Of a stretch of 24,590 bases of DNA, positions 8,803 to 17,900 are shown in pieces. Positions within the stretch are counted from its first letter, which is position 1; every line of letters starts with the position of its first letter. Made by a program: the position numbers and the translations under genes. The DNA is from Candidatus Cloacimonetes bacterium 4572_55 (lineage in GTDB: Bacteria > 4572-55). Location of the stretch: contig NBMB01000065.1 of NCBI GenBank assembly GCA_002084765.1, forward strand, positions 1 through 24,590, in the 5' to 3' direction. Under the pieces are notes generated by a model that worked only from the letters and a program-made list of their open reading frames with translations, searched no databases and was not told the DNA's origin.

Positions 8803-9648
8803 GTGTTAAAAATTAAATTTTGGGGTACAAGGGGTTCGATCCCGGTTTGCGGTAAAAAATATGTGAAGTACGGAGGAAATACGCCCTGTCTTGAAGTCCG
8901 TACAGATCAAGGGCATCTAATCATTATCGATTGCGGCTCTGGTATCCGGGAGATGGGCTATCAACTGATGGAAGAGGGGTTTGACAAGGGTGGATGTAGC
9001 GCAGTGATCCTTCTTAGCCATTGCCATTGGGATCATATTCAAGGGATGCCCTTTTTTCGCCCGGCTTATGTCAAAGGCAACCGCTTTATCATCTATGGAT
9101 TGCACAGTTTTTATCAAACGTTGGAAAAATCGTTGGTTGGACAAATGCAGTGCCCTTATTTCCCAAGCAGATTTTTTGAGATGGGCGCAGAGTTCAATAT
9201 CAGAGAAATACCAGAGTGTAAATTCAATATCGGCGATCTGTCAATCACAACCGCTTATATGAACCATCCCGACGAGACCTTTGGGTTTCGGATCGACTAC
9301 CATGGCAAATCCTTTGTCTATGCCTCCGACAACGAACACATCCCCTCGGCCGTAGCCGACGATAAGGTGATCCAATTCTCCCGAAAAACCGACCTGTTAA
9401 TCCATGACTCACAGTTTATGTGGGACGAATATTTTGGCAATAAAGTCGGTTGGGGACATAGCGTGCCGGAAGTGGCACTGCAAACCGCCCAATTGAGCGA
9501 GGCGAAAAAGCTGATTCTGTTCCACCATGATCCATCGCATAATGATCAATTTTTAGATAATATGCTGGAATATTGCAAAAATTTAAACGCCGGATATCAC
9601 GGTTTGGAAATCGATTTGGCAAGGGATTTTATGGAAATCATTCTCTAA
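8803..9648 (+). CDS. Metallo-beta-lactamase-fold hydrolase (PhnP/phosphodiesterase-like)
   Basis: This is a 281-residue cytoplasmic MBL-fold enzyme of the COG1235-like group. The opening KFWGTRGSIPV and GGNTPC at 25-30 are characteristic. The metal-binding set is complete: HCHWDH at 73-78 (HxHxDH), His155 (MNHPDE), Asp176 (ASDNEH) and His219 or His241 (FHHDPSH). IHDSQF at 200-205 follows the family pattern. Relatives cleave phosphodiesters, including cyclic nucleotides or cyclic phosphates; which substrate applies here is unknown. The start is GTG at 8803, chosen because KIKFWGTRGS is the normal N-terminus of the family; no clear Shine-Dalgarno is seen. It lies 62 nt after the permease gene on the same strand, but a functional link is not evident. 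Confidence 0.88.
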   Translation: MLKIKFWGTRGSIPVCGKKYVKYGGNTPCLEVRTDQGHLIIIDCGSGIREMGYQLMEEGFDKGGCSAVILLSHCHWDHIQGMPFFRPAYVKGNRFIIYGLHSFYQTLEKSLVGQMQCPYFPSRFFEMGAEFNIREIPECKFNIGDLSITTAYMNHPDETFGFRIDYHGKSFVYASDNEHIPSAVADDKVIQFSRKTDLLIHDSQFMWDEYFGNKVGWGHSVPEVALQTAQLSEAKKLILFHHDPSHNDQFLDNMLEYCKNLNAGYHGLEIDLARDFMEIIL

Positions 9649-9700
9649 CCTGAATAGTTTGATCCGCAAAGTATCACAGATTAAAAGTTGATAAAAAGAA

Positions 9701-10639
9701 TCAATCCTGGATGTGATTGATCAATCCGCAAACCGAAATTTCTTTCCCGTCGCTGAGGACAAGAGACCCTCGCACTACAAAAAGTCCGTATAAATCCGGC
9801 GTCTGGGGGACTGAAGGATCCCCAGCCAAAATAAACGAACCGATATTCAAGACATGTGCATCCATGCCGCGACCCATCATCTCGATATCCCAGCCCACAG
9901 GATAAACGACATGAGCCGTCGTATCCTTGACCGTCTTCGTCCAATCGATTAATGTGGATACGCTTTGGTTGTTCTTTTCGTCCACCCAAAAATAACTTCG
10001 GTTTTTATTATCAAAGATGTCAGAATAACCCGCGATCATCACATCCCCGGCTTCGTTGAAAAGATAAGCGATGTCATACTTACCATATTTCCGCCCGGTA
10101 TTTTCGATAATTGGGTTGTCATTTCTCAGATGTCTATAATTATGAATCACATAGCCGCCCATGTGCACGCCTTGATTGATCAAAACGCCCTGATGGAGGG
10201 ACCGGGTATGTTCGAGGACTTTTGTTTTCGTCTCAACCTCAAAATCGGTGACTATATCCTGAACCTGAAGTTCGAGATCGGCCTGGTTATATTTAAAAGA
10301 AATCTGACGATGTCCATTCGGCTGACGAGTAACCTTCAGAGCGTCCTCCAGTGGCGTATCCGAGGGCTGTTTGTTATCGATCCGCTCATCTACAAACATG
10401 GACCATTGACCGTCCAACGAATACCATCCGCGATAAAAACGAATGATCCTCGGACCATCAAAGCTGGTTGTGGTTTGAAAAATGTATATAACAGGCTTAG
10501 CTTCGTTCCAATTAAAAAAAATAAACTCTTCAGAATGATACTTATAACCGGCTTGTTGCTTTTTCGTTTGAGCAAAAGGCAGGTCAAAGGAAAAACCAAT
10601 CAGACAAAGTATTGTAAAGATAGTAATAACTTTTTTCAT
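9701..10639 (-). CDS. Secreted protein of unknown function
   Basis: The 312-residue product starts with a clear signal peptide (MKKVITIFTILCLIGFSFDLPFAQ). The mature part is rich in aromatic residues and in alternating polar/hydrophobic segments, suggesting a beta-sandwich or lipocalin-like fold. Examples are IYIFQTTTSFDGPR, FYRGWYSLDGQWSMF and the central HMGGYVIHNYRHLRNDNP, followed by GDVMIAGYSDIF. A single Cys occurs near the C-terminus of the mature protein. I do not recognise the family. It is convergent with the MBL hydrolase gene (52-nt gap) and divergent from the next unit (213-nt gap). The ribosome site is unclear: GAGG lies rather far upstream of the ATG. A distant resemblance to AttH/CrtC-type lipocalin proteins is a guess only. 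Confidence 0.75.
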   Translation of the reverse strand: MKKVITIFTILCLIGFSFDLPFAQTKKQQAGYKYHSEEFIFFNWNEAKPVIYIFQTTTSFDGPRIIRFYRGWYSLDGQWSMFVDERIDNKQPSDTPLEDALKVTRQPNGHRQISFKYNQADLELQVQDIVTDFEVETKTKVLEHTRSLHQGVLINQGVHMGGYVIHNYRHLRNDNPIIENTGRKYGKYDIAYLFNEAGDVMIAGYSDIFDNKNRSYFWVDEKNNQSVSTLIDWTKTVKDTTAHVVYPVGWDIEMMGRGMDAHVLNIGSFILAGDPSVPQTPDLYGLFVVRGSLVLSDGKEISVCGLINHIQD

Positions 10640-10786
10640 TTTATTCTCATTTTCCTCTCATTTTTCGAATTAAATAAGATTTAACGGCACAAACTAAAAC
10701 GACAGAATAATCGAACTACAGTCGAGTCCGTGAGTTGTTCCTATCGGTTTTGGATCAAGTTTTATCATATATTTTGGAATTGAACA

Positions 10787-10815
10787 TTGACGAGACTGTA
10801 AGGATGTTGTATAAT
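10787..10815 (+). promoter_or_regulatory. Sigma70-type promoter
   Basis: TTGACG (10787-10792) is separated by exactly 17 nt from a perfect TATAAT (10810-10815). Transcription would start near 10822, giving a leader of about 30 nt that holds the strong GGAGGA ribosome site at 10844-10849, 3 nt before the ATG at 10853. The next two genes follow at short spacing, so this promoter probably serves all three. Confidence 0.8.
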
Positions 10816-10852
10816 TCATCTCATAATTTTTCTATTTGATTTTGGAGGAAAA

Positions 10853-11461
10853 ATGAAATACGTAATTTCGATTTTTTTAGCTTTTATCTTTTTTTGTGGA
10901 ATCCTATGTGGGATTTCTCAAGCGGAAACGTTTTATCTGAAAGACGGAACTATTATCAAGGGAACAATCCAAAAGTCTGACGATCACTCTTACACAGTCA
11001 AGACCAGTTTCGGCGAGGTGTTGATCAAGCGTTCGCAGATTGAAAAAGTCACGTACGATAAAACAGTTCCGGCCGAAAAAGAAGACGTAAATGTAGAAGT
11101 TCATGTCGATATGCCGGAAAAGATGGACGTCCAGTTGTCGCATACGGATCAAAGCGTGGGTGTGGGATCGTCGGTAATGACCATCGGATCCGGACTGTTG
11201 GGAGGATGCGCTGGAATGCTAATCGGCGGGTTAATTCTTAGCAATAACGAAGATAGCGACGGCGATGTCGTATTAATCACCGGTTTGATCGGCATAGGTA
11301 TGGGCGCAGCAATCGGATGGAATGCGTCCAAACCAAAGGAAACATCCGGGCTGTTGCAGGTCAGAGAGAAAAATCTGGCTCTGGCAATGCCGGATCTTGG
11401 CGTCGAACATAAGGATGGCGAGACAATCTATAAAATGACGATGACGCACATCGATTTTTGA
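10853..11461 (+). CDS. Small exported protein with SH3-like motif and glycine-zipper helices
   Basis: This is a 202-residue protein of unknown function. A signal peptide covers about 1-24 (cleavage near SQA-ET). Immediately after is FYLKDGTIIKGTI with a following VLIKRSQIEKVTY; this LKDG-x-x-IKG pattern is a small beta-barrel motif seen in many short envelope proteins. A charged linker (PAEKEDVNVEV...) leads to two glycine-rich hydrophobic segments at about 108-130 (GSGLLGGCAGMLIGGLIL) and 140-155 (GLIGIGMGAAIGW), which resemble glycine-zipper membrane insertions. The C-terminal 45 residues are polar. It is preceded by a near-consensus promoter and strong Shine-Dalgarno, suggesting good expression. 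It may insert into a membrane and expose the beta domain in the periplasm; this is inference. Confidence 0.8.
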   Translation: MKYVISIFLAFIFFCGILCGISQAETFYLKDGTIIKGTIQKSDDHSYTVKTSFGEVLIKRSQIEKVTYDKTVPAEKEDVNVEVHVDMPEKMDVQLSHTDQSVGVGSSVMTIGSGLLGGCAGMLIGGLILSNNEDSDGDVVLITGLIGIGMGAAIGWNASKPKETSGLLQVREKNLALAMPDLGVEHKDGETIYKMTMTHIDF

Positions 11462-11500
11462 CTTTATTAGCTTGACTTTATTTGATAGAGGAAACGTCCG

Positions 11501-12736
11501 ATGACCCGAAGAGAAGAAGAAAAGGATTGGGGCCGCTTTACCGTTTACGGTAATGACGAGGTGGAAGAAGTTATCTGTAAGCAAATGCGCTATGTGGCGG
11601 ACAAGGTAATAGATAGGTTCGTCAGTGAAAATTTGGTGGCTCTGATCCTGCTTGGGGGGTATGGACGGGGCGAAGGAGGCGTGGTTGAACGTCAAGGTCG
11701 TTTAATGCCTCATAATAATTTTGACTTCTGCCTTATATTCGATGGTGTGCCGATAAGCAAGCGTTACCAATTAGAAGCCGCCGCGCATGAACTTTCGATT
11801 GAGCTGCCGAAAAAACTCGGCGTAGGCTGTGATTTTTCGGTACTGGATTCAGCTTATCTACGAGACGCGCCTCCATTCGTGATCTGGTTTGATATGAAGT
11901 ACGCGCATAAAGTGATCATAGGAGATAGCCGGATATTGGAGTCTATGCCGGAACGGACAGCGAGCGACATTTTGTTAGCCGACGCGGCGCGGCTGCTGTT
12001 GAATCGAGGAACTCTGCTGGCGATAAACGAGCTAATTTTCAAACAGCGGGGCGAAAATCTCACGGTATCGGATAAAGAAACGATTATCAAACATACGGTT
12101 AAGGGGATTATCGGGTACGGCGATGCGGTGTTGTTGGCAAAGGGAAAGTATCATCAAAGCTATGTGGAGAAGGCGCGCCGTTTTAAATCCGTTGATTTGA
12201 CCGGTGTACCGAATAAAGCCAAGCTAAGACAATTATATGGCACAGCCGCAGAATTTCGGTTCAAACCGGACTACGAAACCTATCTCAAGAAAGACCTTCT
12301 CAAATGGCGAGGAGAACTGGTTGAGGCGTTTGAGCCGATTCATCTTTGGTTTGAATCTGTGCGTCTGGGGAAAAATCTGACGTGGGAGGGATATTTGGAG
12401 ACCCTTTCCGAGCATCGAGAGGCGCGACCAGTCTTCTCCAGTTCCAAACAAAAGCTAAAAGCCGCTATCAAGCCTTTCTATTTCTTTCTGAAAAACAGCA
12501 TCAAGTTTGGACCATGGCTCAACAGATGGCAGTTCCGGCATCCCAAGGATCGTCTGCTGGCAATTTTCCCAGCGGTGATCTATCCGAACTTGCCGATGTT
12601 TTACAAGAAGCAATTGTCGAAATTGACCGGTTCTCGCGATACGGAAAATATGCTCCCGATTTTTTTGAGATTATGGGGAGAACTGGGCGATTCCAATTTT
12701 CTGCATGTGCTGAATAAATTGAAATTGACCCTCTAA
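11501..12736 (+). CDS. Nucleotidyltransferase-like protein
   Basis: This is a 411-residue protein whose N-terminal ~150 residues look like a Pol-beta-superfamily nucleotidyltransferase: a strand-helix start LVALILLGGYGRGEGGV (46-61), then NNFDFCLIF at 72-80. In active members the second motif is normally (N)DxD; here only Asp75 is present and the first position is Asn73. A third acidic position may be Asp111 (GCDFSV). The remaining 250 residues are helical and basic, with no family I can name; WEGYLETL and KLKAAIKPFYFFLKNSIKFGPWLNRW stand out. It lies 39 nt after the small exported protein and 23 nt before trmB, and has a GAGG site before the ATG. Transferase to sugar, protein or RNA is possible; activity is uncertain. 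Confidence 0.75.
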   Translation: MTRREEEKDWGRFTVYGNDEVEEVICKQMRYVADKVIDRFVSENLVALILLGGYGRGEGGVVERQGRLMPHNNFDFCLIFDGVPISKRYQLEAAAHELSIELPKKLGVGCDFSVLDSAYLRDAPPFVIWFDMKYAHKVIIGDSRILESMPERTASDILLADAARLLLNRGTLLAINELIFKQRGENLTVSDKETIIKHTVKGIIGYGDAVLLAKGKYHQSYVEKARRFKSVDLTGVPNKAKLRQLYGTAAEFRFKPDYETYLKKDLLKWRGELVEAFEPIHLWFESVRLGKNLTWEGYLETLSEHREARPVFSSSKQKLKAAIKPFYFFLKNSIKFGPWLNRWQFRHPKDRLLAIFPAVIYPNLPMFYKKQLSKLTGSRDTENMLPIFLRLWGELGDSNFLHVLNKLKLTL

Positions 12737-12759
12737 TCCGAAATAAATCGTAAGAAAGC

Positions 12760-13401
12760 ATGGAGTTAGATATTTTAAAACCAATCCTCAGAGAATCTGC
12801 AAATTTCGCAGAAGAAGATATCGCATTCGACTTGGTAGTGGACCCCGAGCGCGTTCGATGGGAAGATTTGTTTGACGACGATCGACCGGTTGAGGTTGAA
12901 TTTGGCTCGGGAACCGGACGTTTTATCTTAGACTGCGCTGCGCGGTTCCCAAAACACAATTATGTCGCGGTAGAATTCCGACTGAAGTGGTTTAAGTTGA
13001 TACGGTCTCGCGTCATCAAGCGAAATTTGCCCAATATTCGGGTGCTGTGCGCGGATGCAAAACTCCTTGTGGAGTCCCTTATACCGGAAAATCAAGTGCT
13101 GAACTACCATATCCATCACCCGGACCCATGGCCAAAAACACGTCATCGCAAACGGCGACTTTTTCAACCGAGATTCTGTTCCATGCTCAAGAGAGGGCTT
13201 GTTCCTGGCGGACATGTGTTTATTATGACTGACGTTGAGGAGTATTTTCGATCCATTGTGCAGGTCATGAACGCGTATTCCGGTCTGGCTCGTCTCCCTG
13301 ATTTTCCAGATGACCCAGACCGGATTATTACCAACTATGAAGAAAAAGCGACAAAACGAAATATCCAAATTCACCGCACAGCGTATCAAAATTTGGACTG
13401 A
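12760..13401 (+). CDS. trmB: tRNA (guanine-N7)-methyltransferase TrmB
   Basis: This SAM-dependent enzyme makes m7G46 in tRNA. It has 213 residues, normal for the family. The SAM-binding loop EFGSGTGRF is at 47-55, the acidic Glu72 (AVEFR) at the end of strand 2, and the hallmark PDPWPK at 121-126 is followed by RHRKRRL. The C-terminal NYEEKATKRN (192-201) is the TrmB T-x-Y-E-x-K element that helps bind the guanine. GTAAGAAAG precedes the ATG. It is the last gene of the three-gene plus-strand unit and ends 14 nt from the convergent OmpA-domain gene, with no room for a separate terminator. Confidence 0.97.
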   Translation: MELDILKPILRESANFAEEDIAFDLVVDPERVRWEDLFDDDRPVEVEFGSGTGRFILDCAARFPKHNYVAVEFRLKWFKLIRSRVIKRNLPNIRVLCADAKLLVESLIPENQVLNYHIHHPDPWPKTRHRKRRLFQPRFCSMLKRGLVPGGHVFIMTDVEEYFRSIVQVMNAYSGLARLPDFPDDPDRIITNYEEKATKRNIQIHRTAYQNLD

Positions 13402-13415
13402 CCGAGAACATCCCC

Positions 13416-14960
13416 TTATTGAACGCGGATCGTAATTATTTTCGGCTCGGTTTCCATCACCTTGCCGGTCTGGCGGTCTTTCATAAACAGACGAGTCTCT
13501 ACAGTCAACTGAGAGCCGACTGCCGACTCTTTAATCCGCGCCTTGAATTGAAAATCAATAGTCTCTTCCTCCATAGCACCCCAGGAAACGATCAGTCGAT
13601 TTTCCGCGGTCAACTCGACAGATTTCTCAGCCGGAGAAAAACTTCCCGCCTCATAAGATAATCCTTCCGGCAGATCAAACCACCAAGCAATCATCCTGCC
13701 ATCGTCCCCTTGATCCTCATTTTTATGAATCGCTCTGCCCTTAATCGCGACCCAATCCCCCGGTTTTACAGAGCCTGTAAGCGGCTGATAGTCCCGGATA
13801 TCGGTGCCCAGTTCGCCAAAATCGAGCCGAGTTTTCGCAGGAAGATCGAATGGAGCAGTATCTGGCGCGCTATCCTGCGGGATCAGATATATCTCCACCC
13901 GACGATTTTTCTGTAAATTTTCCGGCGTGTCGTTCGGAGCCACAGGACGTGAAGCCGCAAATCCCTTTGTTGCGATCCGCTCAGCCGAGATTCCATTCTC
14001 TACCAACCAATCTCTGACCGCGCGGGCTCGAGACGCGGAGAGTTCATAATTGGATGGAAATTCGCCGGTCCCAATGGGACGGCTGTCCGTGTGCCCCTGG
14101 ATACGAACCGATCGATCTGGGTATTGATTGATTTGATCCAGTGCCAGAATCAAATCGGCAGTCGCTTCCGGAAGTCGAAGTTTGGCTTTTCCCGTGTCGA
14201 AAAAGAGATCTCCAAGAGTGATTTTTTTTGCTTTATACGCAAAAGTCAACTGGGTTCCGACTTTCTGAGAGGTCGAATCCCCAACCGTTACCCACGCCTG
14301 ATTGACGTACGCGCGACTCGTCTCCGGCAAGCTGTCGAACTGCGCCTCATAACGCAACTCTATGGACTGATCCCCTCCAGGCAATGGAGCGATTTCCCAG
14401 CGGTAGAGCGACGAGTCGATTTGCGGATCATGGAAAGGACGTTGGTCTATGGTTGCGGAACCCGGAAGGATCGATAGACCAGTCGGCATCCGATCTTCTA
14501 ATATAATCGGCAAATTGACGCCGTGATTCACGATTTTTATCCGGTATTCCACAATGGGCAGCCCATCCTTCCCATCAATTTCCGAATTGTAAGGCAAGAT
14601 GCGAATCTCTGTGCGCCGGTTCTGTTGAAGTGCTTTGGAGCTCATGTCCGATCCGGTATATATAGGTCGAGTCGCGGCAAATCCCTGAATATCGATACGA
14701 GTGTTGTCGATTCCCAACTGAATCAGATAATCGGCAACGACCCGCGCTCGAGCTTGAGACAGTTCCTGGTTAGACGGAAATTTTTCAGTCTGGATAGGCC
14801 GCTTGTCCGTATGTCCCTCGACTCGAATCCGGCTATAAGGATATTGGCGCACAATCTCATAAGCCGATTTCAGGATCGGATCTGCGTCCGCCTTTAAATC
14901 CGAGAGACCTGTGTCGAACAGAACATCTCCAATCCGGATAACACGCTCGATATGGGTCAT
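13416..14960 (-). CDS. Dual OmpA-domain protein with DUF11-like modules (probably the C-terminal part of the giant surface protein)
   Basis: This 514-residue product has four modules: OmpA-like peptidoglycan-binding domain 1 (about 5-122; GHTD at 49-52, Arg72), a DUF11-like beta module (about 130-243), OmpA domain 2 (about 245-362; GHTD at 289-292, Arg312) and a final DUF11-like module (about 375-514). The GHTD Asp and the LS-x-x-R Arg are the residues that hold diaminopimelate in OmpA-type domains. It has no signal peptide: domain 1 starts within five residues of the Met. Its ATG overlaps the stop codon of the giant DUF11 gene (ATGA), in the -1 frame, with only a distant GGAG site 11 nt before it. 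A wall-binding domain needs export, so it was probably once, or still is, joined to the giant protein. Confidence 0.88.
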   Translation of the reverse strand: MTHIERVIRIGDVLFDTGLSDLKADADPILKSAYEIVRQYPYSRIRVEGHTDKRPIQTEKFPSNQELSQARARVVADYLIQLGIDNTRIDIQGFAATRPIYTGSDMSSKALQQNRRTEIRILPYNSEIDGKDGLPIVEYRIKIVNHGVNLPIILEDRMPTGLSILPGSATIDQRPFHDPQIDSSLYRWEIAPLPGGDQSIELRYEAQFDSLPETSRAYVNQAWVTVGDSTSQKVGTQLTFAYKAKKITLGDLFFDTGKAKLRLPEATADLILALDQINQYPDRSVRIQGHTDSRPIGTGEFPSNYELSASRARAVRDWLVENGISAERIATKGFAASRPVAPNDTPENLQKNRRVEIYLIPQDSAPDTAPFDLPAKTRLDFGELGTDIRDYQPLTGSVKPGDWVAIKGRAIHKNEDQGDDGRMIAWWFDLPEGLSYEAGSFSPAEKSVELTAENRLIVSWGAMEEETIDFQFKARIKESAVGSQLTVETRLFMKDRQTGKVMETEPKIITIRVQ

Positions 14961-17900
14961 ACCGGACGCATCTCCGCGCCTTCCATCACAAATTCAAATT
15001 TCAAATGGTTGCCATACAAGAACTTAGATCCTTTGGGCAAATCCCGCTCGTCCAGGGCGATTACATAATCTCCCGGATCTACTGGATAGAAATAGAACCT
15101 GCCGTTTCTGTCGGTCTTGACTTTACGTCCATCGTCGAGATAGACCCTTACTCCGGGCAAACCCGTCGCGCTCGACTGAGGAAGACGGTCGCAGGTAAGC
15201 AGAACTCTGCCGTTAATCGCCCCGGGAAGCACGTCCGAGATGATATTAACAGTCGCGCATGCCGGAAGGGTATAGATCGGATTCGCTCCTCCATCATAAC
15301 CTACAGCAGAGGCGCAATTTTCCATCAGACCAGCCCCAGTGTTGACGCCAACCAATGTTTGAAATGTGAGCGTCACGGAGCTGTTGCCCGGAAGACTGTC
15401 CGAGATCGCCCAGGTAAATGGGTTATTTCCAAGGGGATCAGGAATCGATTGACCGTCGAGTCGCGACGTTCCCGGAATCAAACTCAGCCCAGTCGGAAGC
15501 GGATCTATGATTCGCACACGACGGAGCGGGAATTCATTGGTGGCTCGCACTTTGATCGTCCATGTCAGGATATCTCCCAATCGGGCACTGTTGCGACTGA
15601 CTGCTTTGGTGATCAAGAGTTCTGGGAATTCGATAAGGATTATCGCATTGTCACTGTCCACCAATTCGCAATTTGTCAGATTCGGCGAACCGAGGTCTGC
15701 TTGAGACGATTCTCCCGGATTTGGTTGGGCGCAGACCAGTACCACGTTTCGATTTGGTCCAGGGCGACATTCCGGTCCCACCTGAACTTGATAGACCACA
15801 TGCAGGCTATCGAATCCGGCAAGGTCAGGTAAGTCAAGATATTCAAGGAGATAAGATTCTGGCATAATCGGATCAGGCATGGGCTCGCCATTTAGAAAAG
15901 AGGAGCCGCTGATGTAGGACATGCCTTCCGGGAGAGAATCGGATAGCGTGATCTCGTACGCGGTTCCAGAAGCTCTATTGAACAACCGCAGATGATAGGT
16001 CAAAATGTCTCCTGGACCGGCGACCTCCGCGTCCACAGATTTAAACAACTCTAAGTCGGGATAACGCAGAATAGTGATCACAGTATTGCTCAGAACCGGC
16101 TCGATCTCGTTGGCGTTGATCTGCGCGTTGTTCTCGATTCGGCTCCCGCTCTCGGCTCCTTCCTGAATTGTCATTCGGTAACTCACGGACCCCGTTTCCC
16201 CAGAAAGCAGCAGTCCAATTTGCCAGGTCAGAGTGCGCGTATCCGCGTCATAGACCGGTTCAACGCCGGATATCGCGTCAACAAATAGCACCTCATCCGG
16301 CAGTTGATCGGTTATCACCGCGCCAGAAGCGGGATGATCGCTGTCGTTTCCATAAGTCAGCGTATAGACCAGCGTGTCGAGATGGGAGGTGATTGCGAGA
16401 TTGACCAATTTATTGATCCAAAGAGTCGGCTGCACAATAAGAGTGAGCGTCTCATTGCTAAGCATATCGCCAGTTTCGTCGCTTCGGATGATCGCGGTAT
16501 TGGATATCCATTCGCCCACCTGGGCATCGGAGTCGATCACGGTCTGATAGCTCGCCTGACCAGCCGCTCCCACAGCGAGCGAGCCGATATTCCAGATCAT
16601 TTTTTGTTGCCCCGGATCGTAGATTCCAGGTGCTGATAGGCTCACGAAAGTGGTCCGAGGTGGTACCACATCTTCGAGCACCACATTAGTCAGAGGCTCT
16701 GGTCCCGTGTTGATATACGTCAAATGGTATGTCAGCGTATCGCCTGCCATTGCCTGGGTTTGATCCACCGATTTCATCAGTTGCAACCCATAAGTTTGTA
16801 TGCATGTGACGACGTTGTTGGTAAGAGCTTCTTCAGTCTCATTGGAATAAAATCGCGCTCTGTTGACGATTTCGACATGACCCGGAGCTTCTTCGTGGAT
16901 CCGCACCTGGAATGTCACGCTGCCGGTATGCAAGGGGTCAAGCCTGTCCACATACCAGGAAACGGTGTTATTTGCCTGCGTAAAAAATCCGCTATGAGAC
17001 GCAGTACCCGGCACATAGGTCGTATAAGAGGGAATGCTGTCCACGATCACAAAGCCAGTCGCGGGACTCATGCCACTATTCCCGTAATGGATCGTATAAG
17101 TGATTGCATCGCCCGAACGCCCGCAAGCGATGTCCGCTGTTTTTCGCCCGTTCAACTGGACAGAATAAGTGAGAGGCAGTTTTTCGTCGTCAAAATCGGA
17201 TACAGAGATTCCGGATTCCGCATAACCCATGGCTCGCGCTCGGTTCGAGACCCGATTTTGATCGTCCGGTTCATAATCATTCATGTTTGGCGAACAGGAA
17301 AAGCTGACCCGAATTTCTTCTGACTGTTGCCCCCCAACGCTTGTAACCGCGTCCAACTCATTGATGCGCCAGCGAACCGAATCCTGGTCCGCCCCGAGAA
17401 AAATTACGTTTCCGGTCACGTCGAAATCGGTGTTGAAATAGGTCAACCCCGGTGGAATCGGATCGGTCACAACCAAAGATCCCAAGTCCTGCACGCCGGT
17501 ATTGGAAACTGTCAGGATATATGTCGCGTAGCCTCCAGGCACGATACGAGCCTGAGTTGCGCTTTTTTGTATCTGAACCGATGGCGGCGCGGGCCGAAAT
17601 GGTATCTCATCTCTGGCGTGATCCTGCTCCTTCTCACCCCCACCCCATGGATAGCCCTCAACATAAGCACTGTTGACAACCGAATTTCCGAACCCGATCG
17701 TGTCATAAGGCGCGCGGACAGTAAGCCGCATCTCTTCGGTCTCTAATGGAGCGAATATGGGATCGTGAATTGTCCAGCGCAGGACGGTATTCCCTCGGTC
17801 AAACGAAACGGTCTGCGGATCATGAAATTCAGAGACAAATGTAAAGCCCGGTGGGAGAGTATCCCACAACGTAGTCTGTTCCAGATTTGCAGCGCCATTA

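Noticed and set aside
9715-9726. 12-bp perfect palindrome GATTGATCAATC
   Set aside because: It lies within the end of a coding sequence and is short enough to arise by chance. No partner site was seen.
14957-14995. Classic slippery-site programmed -1 frameshift
   Set aside because: No X-XXY-YYZ heptamer in the correct phase lies in the allowed interval, so the frame change is reported without claiming this mechanism.
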